From Bimastos eiseni (Eukaryota; Annelida; Clitellata; Crassiclitellata; Lumbricidae): a stretch of 64,000 bases of DNA. The stretch is taken from NCBI GenBank assembly GCA_959347315.1, contig OY365811.1:36725206-36789205 (forward strand), in the 5' to 3' direction. Both the position numbers and the translations under genes were made by a program. Under the pieces are notes generated by a model. It was not told where the DNA came from. It ran no database searches and was given only the letters and a program-made list of their open reading frames with translations. Numbering within the stretch: the stretch's first letter is position 1; every line of letters begins with the position of its first letter. This document shows, in pieces, positions 61,208 through 64,000 of the stretch.

Positions 61208-61750
61208 CTTTTGAGCAGAGGTAAGGTTTAGTACAAAAAGATTGAGCATACGTACCTAGCCGAGTTTCAGTTATGTACAAATGGCGCATTATGGGAACTC
61301 CTTAATTGTGCCGTGACATCCTATACCTTTGCCCAGTTATATGCGGCTACTATGCCTACTCGTTTGTACCATAACCTACCTCTCCCAGCAGATATTTTCG
61401 CTTTATTGTACCATGACTGCTTCTTCCCAGTTGAAATATAGCATGTCTTAAGTACCTGACCTTGGCTGCTCAGTGCCTATGCTCAGTGCCTTGACCTTCT
61501 ATTCAATATTTTGACAGGGGAGCACATGACTGAGCAGGAGATGGCTGAGCATCTGACCACGCTCATTGGCTTCAACCCAGAGGGTGGTAGCTGTGAGCAC
61601 GAAGACCTCGAGATCGAGGCGATCAATGAGATACTCGTGAAGAGCTTTCCAGAGACGATCACAGCCGAGATGTTTGCGGAGGAACTCCTCGGATTCAAAA
61701 CCAGCAAGCCGGATGAACTGGAAAAGACACCAGAGCCTGGCAGGTCGTGA
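38560..61750 (+). CDS. CFAP251: Cilia- and flagella-associated protein 251 (WDR66), 25 exons
   Basis: Twenty-five exons sum to 3345 bp (1114 codons plus stop), and every junction keeps phase. Residues 1-214 (exon 1) are a very acidic, low-complexity tail. About 215-885 are a chain of WD40-type repeats. About 885-1114 carry the conserved C-terminal region with EF-hand-like helices. The human protein is about 1149 aa with the same layout. CFAP251 belongs to the calmodulin- and spoke-associated complex at the base of radial spoke 3 in motile cilia, with CFAP61 and CFAP91, and its loss causes sperm flagellum defects in humans. The start ATG has A at -3 and G at +4. One intron uses a GC donor; otherwise no defect was seen. 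Confidence 0.96.
39620..39766 (+). CDS. CFAP251: CFAP251 exon 2
   Basis: [18 protein letters not shown] through [14 protein letters not shown]; the start of the WD40 region. Acceptor TATTTCAG, donor CCAT|GTAAGT. Confidence 0.93.
41059..41162 (+). CDS. CFAP251: CFAP251 exon 3
   Basis: [20 protein letters not shown] through [11 protein letters not shown], a WD repeat with its IWD end. Phase 0 to 2. Confidence 0.93.
41945..42110. repeat. GAATCTGAGATGAGTACATCT minisatellite (CFAP251 intron 3)
   Basis: About seven imperfect units of roughly 20-25 bp built on TCTGAGATGAGTACAT. Confidence 0.85.
42193..42301 (+). CDS. CFAP251: CFAP251 exon 4
   Basis: [20 protein letters not shown] through [11 protein letters not shown]. 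Acceptor TTATGCTTAG, donor CACAG|GTGAGG. Confidence 0.93.
43066..43146 (+). CDS. CFAP251: CFAP251 exon 5
   Basis: [20 protein letters not shown] through LPSFGHQ, 27 codons, phase 0-0. Confidence 0.92.
43275..43625. repeat. ATT-rich low-complexity tract with 42-bp tandem unit (CFAP251 intron 5)
   Basis: ATT triplets at 43275-43345 and 43490-43625. The words TATCATTATTAGTGTTACTG recur 42 bp apart. Confidence 0.85.
43794..43871 (+). CDS. CFAP251: CFAP251 exon 6
   Basis: [20 protein letters not shown] through VLFYSW, 26 codons. Donor TGG|GTAAGT. Confidence 0.93.
44188..44353 (+). CDS. CFAP251: CFAP251 exon 7
   Basis: [30 protein letters not shown] and [12 protein letters not shown], a WD repeat with conserved family wording. 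Phase 0 to 1. Confidence 0.95.
44510..44670. repeat. TCTAATCTAATGACTTC degenerate tandem repeat (CFAP251 intron 7)
   Basis: Four to five units built from TATATCTAATCTAATC and GACTTCTATATC. Flanking sequence to 45465 shows no recognised feature. Confidence 0.7.
45466..45556 (+). CDS. CFAP251: CFAP251 exon 8
   Basis: [20 protein letters not shown] through YVLTMTG. Acceptor TGCTATAG, donor GGCCA|GTAGGT, phase 1 to 2. Confidence 0.9.
46047..46115 (+). CDS. CFAP251: CFAP251 exon 9
   Basis: [20 protein letters not shown] through VNW. Phase 2-2; splits a Trp codon with exon 10. Confidence 0.94.
46487..46555 (+). CDS. CFAP251: CFAP251 exon 10
   Basis: [20 protein letters not shown] through RA. Phase 2-2. 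Confidence 0.92.
47376..47505 (+). CDS. CFAP251: CFAP251 exon 11 (GC donor)
   Basis: [34 protein letters not shown] and VDGTDLK. The donor is AAG|GCAAGT, the standard consensus of GC-AG introns; no usable GT donor keeps the frame. Confidence 0.92.
47520..47600. repeat. AACATGTTAAGTAACATGTT short tandem repeat (CFAP251 intron 11)
   Basis: Five 16-bp-type units of TAACATGTTAAG, palindromic at AACATGTT, starting 15 bp after the GC donor. Confidence 0.85.
47604..47730 (+). mobile_element. LINE 3' end fragment in CFAP251 intron 11
   Basis: Reads [20 protein letters not shown], then [10 protein letters not shown] and a stop: the usual last 40 residues of a non-LTR endonuclease/reverse transcriptase. 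It matches the minus-strand fragment near 27.1-27.25 kb at the DNA level. Confidence 0.75.
47906..47961 (+). CDS. CFAP251: CFAP251 exon 12
   Basis: [18 protein letters not shown]; 56 bp, phase 0 to 2. Acceptor GATGTTTCAG. Confidence 0.92.
48018..48090. repeat. (TG)n microsatellite with TTCG interruptions
   Basis: GTGTGT runs regularly interrupted by TTCG, in CFAP251 intron 12. Confidence 0.95.
48320..48800. repeat. AT, AAT and GAT microsatellite cluster (CFAP251 intron 12)
   Basis: (AT)n at 48320-48365, then TAATAATAA from 48430 to 48690, then GATGATGAT at 48745-48795. Confidence 0.95.
48857..48916 (+). CDS. CFAP251: CFAP251 exon 13
   Basis: [19 protein letters not shown]; 60 bp, phase 2-2; a WD repeat end (KLWQY). 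Confidence 0.93.
49534..49619. repeat. 86-bp near-perfect palindrome (CFAP251 intron 13)
   Basis: Arms 49534-49576 and 49577-49619 pair at 42 of 43 positions with no loop; the centre is CCATTATAATGG. The only mismatch is A49556 against C49597. Confidence 0.93.
49909..49985 (+). CDS. CFAP251: CFAP251 exon 14
   Basis: [20 protein letters not shown] through LGQIM; donor ATGG|GTTAGT, phase 2 to 1. A nearer GT (TTGG|GTCAGA) also fits phase 1 but would drop the conserved GQIM residues. Confidence 0.88.
50465..50560. repeat. GCGATTAATCG-rich hAT end fragment (CFAP251 intron 14)
   Basis: TTGCGATTAATCGAACGATT and repeated TTAATCGCA words, like the subterminal clusters of the element at 16622-17712. 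No second end was found. Confidence 0.5.
50824..50963 (+). CDS. CFAP251: CFAP251 exon 15
   Basis: [20 protein letters not shown], then [16 protein letters not shown], a well conserved WD repeat. Phase 1 to 0. Confidence 0.95.
51537..51610. repeat. (ATAC)n microsatellite
   Basis: CATACATACGTACATACGTA followed by ATAC units, in CFAP251 intron 15. It is the complement of the GTAT motif at the left of the window. Confidence 0.9.
51724..51894 (+). CDS. CFAP251: CFAP251 exon 16
   Basis: [37 protein letters not shown] and [15 protein letters not shown]; strong match to the family. Phase 0-0. Confidence 0.96.
52599..52824. repeat. Minisatellite of strictly alternating 22- and 21-bp units
   Basis: Ten units start GGTCCATTCTGGGTCT. 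They end CCCTTT (22 bp) or CCTTT (21 bp) in the order 22,21,22,21,22,21,22,21,22,22, followed by a partial unit. It lies in CFAP251 intron 16 and gives spurious open frames on both strands. Confidence 0.95.
52930..53073 (+). CDS. CFAP251: CFAP251 exon 17
   Basis: [20 protein letters not shown], then [19 protein letters not shown]. Phase 0-0. Confidence 0.95.
53382..53464 (+). CDS. CFAP251: CFAP251 exon 18
   Basis: [20 protein letters not shown] through TYGSPIQ. Donor CAGAA|GTAGGT, phase 0 to 2. The following intron holds the TGTCTGTA array. Confidence 0.95.
53513..54545. repeat. TGTCTGTATCTCTG array with 280-bp higher-order unit (CFAP251 intron 18)
   Basis: One kilobase of GTCTGTATGTCTGTATCTCT words. 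The rare word TCTCTGAATG marks 53824, 54104 and 54364, and the sequence after the first two marks is the same, so a 280-bp unit is tandemly duplicated, with a shorter 260-bp copy. Confidence 0.95.
54995..55136 (+). CDS. CFAP251: CFAP251 exon 19
   Basis: [37 protein letters not shown] and AHPRG. Donor CGTGGG|GTAAGT. The exon end and donor are duplicated 74 bp downstream, with the second donor lost. Confidence 0.95.
55114..55249 (+). repeat. Tandem duplication of the exon 19 donor region
   Basis: CTATCATAGCCCATCCACGT (55114) recurs at 55188 as CTATCATAGCCCATCCATGT, and the match continues through TATGTAATGTAGTGTAACA. The first copy spans the exon end and donor; in the second the GTAAGT has become AGT. 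Confidence 0.9.
56672..56763 (+). CDS. CFAP251: CFAP251 exon 20
   Basis: [20 protein letters not shown], then HMWAINL; the last WD repeat. Phase 0 to 2. Confidence 0.94.
57225..57365. repeat. GATCCAAAAATTCCATGT tandem repeat (CFAP251 intron 20)
   Basis: Five or six imperfect 24-25 bp units with TTCCATGT and GATCCAAA words. Confidence 0.85.
58215..58343 (+). CDS. CFAP251: CFAP251 exon 21
   Basis: [20 protein letters not shown], then [14 protein letters not shown]; the most conserved block of the C-terminal region. Phase 2-2. Confidence 0.96.
58505..58751. mobile_element. hAT-like MITE in CFAP251 intron 21
   Basis: Starts CAGAGGCGGAGTCTTAGG and ends CCTAGACTCTGCCTATGG. The flanks GTATTAAT (58497-58504) and GTATTGAT (58752-58759) match at 7 of 8 bases. 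It shares its end with the elements at 5469 and 63779. Confidence 0.75.
58862..58967 (+). CDS. CFAP251: CFAP251 exon 22
   Basis: [20 protein letters not shown], then [15 protein letters not shown]; the first EF-hand-like helix region. Phase 2 to 0. Confidence 0.95.
59200..59620 (-). mobile_element. LINE reverse-transcriptase 3' fragment in CFAP251 intron 22
   Basis: The minus strand reads [20 protein letters not shown], then [14 protein letters not shown], a stop, and [20 protein letters not shown]. This is the C-terminal zone of a non-LTR reverse transcriptase, with at least one in-frame stop. Confidence 0.82.
60265..60355 (+). CDS. CFAP251: CFAP251 exon 23
   Basis: [20 protein letters not shown] through LNLGEFIK, a degenerate EF-hand. 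Phase 0 to 1. Confidence 0.94.
60540..60607. repeat. TGTATAATTGTATTG tandem repeat
   Basis: Four to five 15-bp units in CFAP251 intron 23. Confidence 0.85.
60906..61040 (+). CDS. CFAP251: CFAP251 exon 24
   Basis: [20 protein letters not shown], then [18 protein letters not shown]-hand-like pair. Phase 1-1. An (AT)n lies about 100 bp into the next intron. Confidence 0.95.
61138..61208. repeat. (AT)n microsatellite
   Basis: AT repeats with GT and AC interruptions in CFAP251 intron 24. Confidence 0.92.
61518..61750 (+). CDS. CFAP251: CFAP251 exon 25 (terminal)
   Basis: [20 protein letters not shown], then [17 protein letters not shown] and a short acidic tail ending GRS with TGA at 61748-61750. 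Confidence 0.95.
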
Positions 61751-62514
61751 CCTATTATGCACAAGGGAAATTGATGGAGGGTGGAACAGCAGGAGGATAG
61801 AAATGGATGATGTCCCTTACCCCCACTGGGGGAGATAGAGAATTTATTTACATTACATTATATTGCGCTATGCCAGTGAGTCCCTAATTCGTAACTTATT
61901 CATTCAGTCAACCAGTCAATAAGAGCATTTATATAGCGCCACAGTTGGTTAATTCTTGTGGCAGAGGCTTAACTTGGCTCTATATAAATTTGAACGTCTT
62001 TGTACTTATATTATTGCAAGCATGAAACCTATGCATGCATTGTATAAATATATACAAAATGATGCATATAATATGTATCATATTCTACATAAATATATAC
62101 AAAATTGCAGAAAACGTATGTCGTGGTGTATTATATCCATAGATTTATATAGCACCACTCGCAGTGCTACACCAAAGGATACAGGGAGGCCCAGCTTGAG
62201 GCAATTGCCAAGACATGAAGCTGGTACATAGCATGTGACCAATGAAAGCACAGGCAATTAGTGGTCTTGTGTTGTAATGTAGTAGCCTATTCTGAAATTT
62301 CTCTGCATCACACAAGGCAGACAAGAAAGCCTTAAACGGGCGCTATATCAATGGAGGAGTTTGAAGTGCCAGTCGTAATCAAGATTGATAGACGACATAT
62401 TAAATGCAGAATATTTATAAATGTCTGCAGCTACCAACCGGAAGTGGTCTGTACCAAGCGTATAACTATGACATCGCCCAGAGCTTCAGTGTATAGTCAA
62501 TGGGTTCAGTTTAA

Positions 62515-62592
62515 TCAGACTTCGTTCGAACTGTCCATAATGTTGATAAACTCATTGATCCACTCGGCCAAGACGTAGTCTAAACCAACCGT
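62515..62592 (-). CDS. Possible terminal exon of an unrecognised minus-strand gene
   Basis: After GTTGTCTTTCAG on the minus strand, 26 codons read TVGLDYVLAEWINEFINIMD, then SSNEV and TGA. The good acceptor and non-repetitive composition suggest a real exon. I do not recognise the family, and another phase is also open. Confidence 0.3.
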   Translation of the reverse strand, partial: TVGLDYVLAEWINEFINIMDSSNEV

Positions 62593-62617
62593 CTGAAAGA
62601 CAACAGGCCCTGTTCGT

Positions 62618-62830
62618 TTATAAGAAACAAGCAATTAACTCGACATGACCAATTGTTTCCTGAACACCTATTCGATCGTTGTTAGCGTCGAAGTTCATGT
62701 CGCCGGCTGGTATTGTCCTAACATGACACCGAAATTCTTCACTGCAAGGGTTGTAGAACTCGTCACTGACGGCCAAGATATTTGGGCCCGTGTTACAGTT
62801 ACTTGCAAGTGACCAAAGTACCGTCTCGGC
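62618..62830 (-). CDS. Possible internal exon of the same unrecognised gene
   Basis: An open stretch without a start codon. It reads SNCNTGPNILAVSDEFYNPC, then SEEFRCHVRTIPAGDMNFDA. Three cysteines and balanced composition look protein-like and extracellular. Exact splice limits are unclear: GTTAGG or GTGTTC could be the donor. No family was recognised. Confidence 0.28.
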   Translation of the reverse strand, partial: AETVLWSLASNCNTGPNILAVSDEFYNPCSEEFRCHVRTIPAGDMNFDANNDRIGVQETIGHVELIACFL

Positions 62831-63076
62831 TCAAAATATCTGGCAGTTCTGGATAGCCGTCTTCGTGGATATAAACATACTTTGAGAGCTATAGGAAAGA
62901 TTGACTGATGAGCAATTCCAATTACTTGAGTTCTTGTAGCGTTTTTAATAGTTCTCGCTGAAATCATGTTTAGCATTCAACACCTTGACCCAGGGACGTT
63001 ATTTCAGCTTTTATCGGAGGGGGCAAACAAGAATTTTTTGGCGAATGGGGGTGTGGGAGGGGTAAAAATGATTTGT

Positions 63077-63175
63077 ATGTATGATGCATGTATGTATGTA
63101 TGTATGTATGTATGTGTGTGTGTATGTATGTATGTATGTATGTGTGTGTGTATGTATGTATGTATGTATGTGTGT
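63077..63175. repeat. GTAT/GTGT microsatellite
   Basis: ATGTATGTATGT runs alternating with GTGTGTGT, two duplicated blocks. Confidence 0.95.
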
Positions 63176-63778
63176 AGGCCTAGGTCTACGTATCTTTGAC
63201 ATTCTTTTTATGTTTGTGTAATATATGAATCTGTACATTTATTAGATCAGGACACTATTTTTTATTTATATATATTTATATATATATATATATATCGTTC
63301 ATGAAAGCGCTACCTTTCGCCAATCCATGACATGAACTGTCACTAGGATCAGATATGTCGTCAGCCACTCAATATTAAACGAATATACTTTATAATTATA
63401 TATATGTATTGTATTTATAATTATGTTAATTTTAATAGAGGCCTATACATATTATATATGTTATATTATATATATATACAATTATTATATATAATAATTA
63501 GTATATATATATATACAACAAAAGATTGCTTGGAAAACAAAAGAACGGTCAGAACAGTTCAAATAAGAAAAGGAGAACCGTTCAACAAAATGATTCCTGT
63601 CGTTGTCAACGCCCTTTGTTGTCAGAAGTCGTTAAACTCTGGATACAAAGGCGACTGGTAATAATTAGCGCAGTGCAGCTGAGCGTTTGGTTGACCTATT
63701 GTTTCTTGGCGTCGAAGCTTCTCGTATTGCGGTGTCCATTTCTAAGAGGGGAGTGAGTATAGGGAAAGAAGAGGAGAG

Positions 63779-63935
63779 CCGGGGCGTCAATCCCCTCTGA
63801 GTGATGGAGGTAAATCCCTCTGCCCTCGGTCCCAATGGTATGGAAGGCAAAATATTCCCCCTAAGGACTAATAAAATATCCCCCTACGTGAAATTGGAGG
63901 CATTTACCTTCTGACCCCCTATCTGGACGCCTCTG
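63779..63935. mobile_element. hAT-like MITE, 157 bp
   Basis: Starts CCGGGGCGTCAATCC and ends CTGGACGCCTCTG. The flanks GAGGAGAG (63771-63778) and GAGGAGAT (63936-63943) match at 7 of 8 bases. The interior is rich in CCCCCT words, like the related elements. Confidence 0.65.
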
Positions 63936-64000
63936 GAGGAGATGGTAGGGCCTACACTGTTTTGACGAACGGTTCTATAGGCTCGAATCCATACAGGAGC

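Larger units (their letters stand above)
61751..64000. other. 3' flank of CFAP251
   Basis: Includes the CFAP251 3' UTR (no canonical AATAAA seen close to the stop), ATTTATATAGCGCC repeat cores at about 61930 and 62144, a weak minus-strand gene candidate, GTAT/GTGT repeats at 63077-63175, (AT)n near 63275 and 63405-63510, and one MITE at 63779. Confidence 0.55.

Noticed and set aside
62966..63070. Another CAGGGACG-type MITE end near 62993
   Set aside because: Only one terminus resembles the family; no partner end or target duplication was found.

Overview
This is a window of animal (metazoan) nuclear genome: spliced genes with GT-AG introns, long low-complexity arrays, and many small transposon remnants. 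CFAP251 is a motile-cilium gene. The three clearest genes have recognisable vertebrate orthologues. The palindrome TAGGCCTA occurs at least 16 times. Together this suggests a marine invertebrate, possibly a deuterostome such as an echinoderm or hemichordate; the taxon is inference.

Layout. 1-5210 is a GTAT satellite with higher-order structure. 7845-13950 (+) holds the last three coding exons of an SBSPON-like gene (thrombospondin type 1 repeat plus a C-terminal domain); the first exon or exons, carrying the signal peptide and somatomedin-B domain, are not seen. 18756-21462 (+) is a complete four-exon neuferricin (CYB5D2) gene. 21463-27030 is mobile-element debris. 27031-33463 is a PP1-like Ser/Thr phosphatase gene that is physically broken. 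Exons 1-4 are on +, and exons 5-6 are on - inside a 2.1 kb loop flanked by about 0.9 kb inverted repeats that each carry a copy of exon 4. Exon 6 also has an in-frame TGA. 33724-38559 has no recognised gene but holds a candidate solo LTR. 38560-61750 (+) is a complete 25-exon CFAP251 (WDR66) gene of 1114 codons; its exon phases all agree. 61751-64000 is repeats plus a weak candidate 3' gene end on the - strand.

Mobile elements are the second theme. At least six small hAT-like elements were found; five have exact or 7/8 matching 8-bp target duplications, one of these being only 52 bp long, and the sixth is eroded at one end. There is also a 1.1 kb hAT-like element, a decayed mariner, three fragments of LINE reverse-transcriptase 3' ends, and the solo LTR. 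The genes do not form a pathway: they are unrelated neighbours, as usual in animal genomes.

Exon boundaries come from reading frame, splice-site motifs, phase agreement and recalled family alignments. No search or transcript evidence was available.
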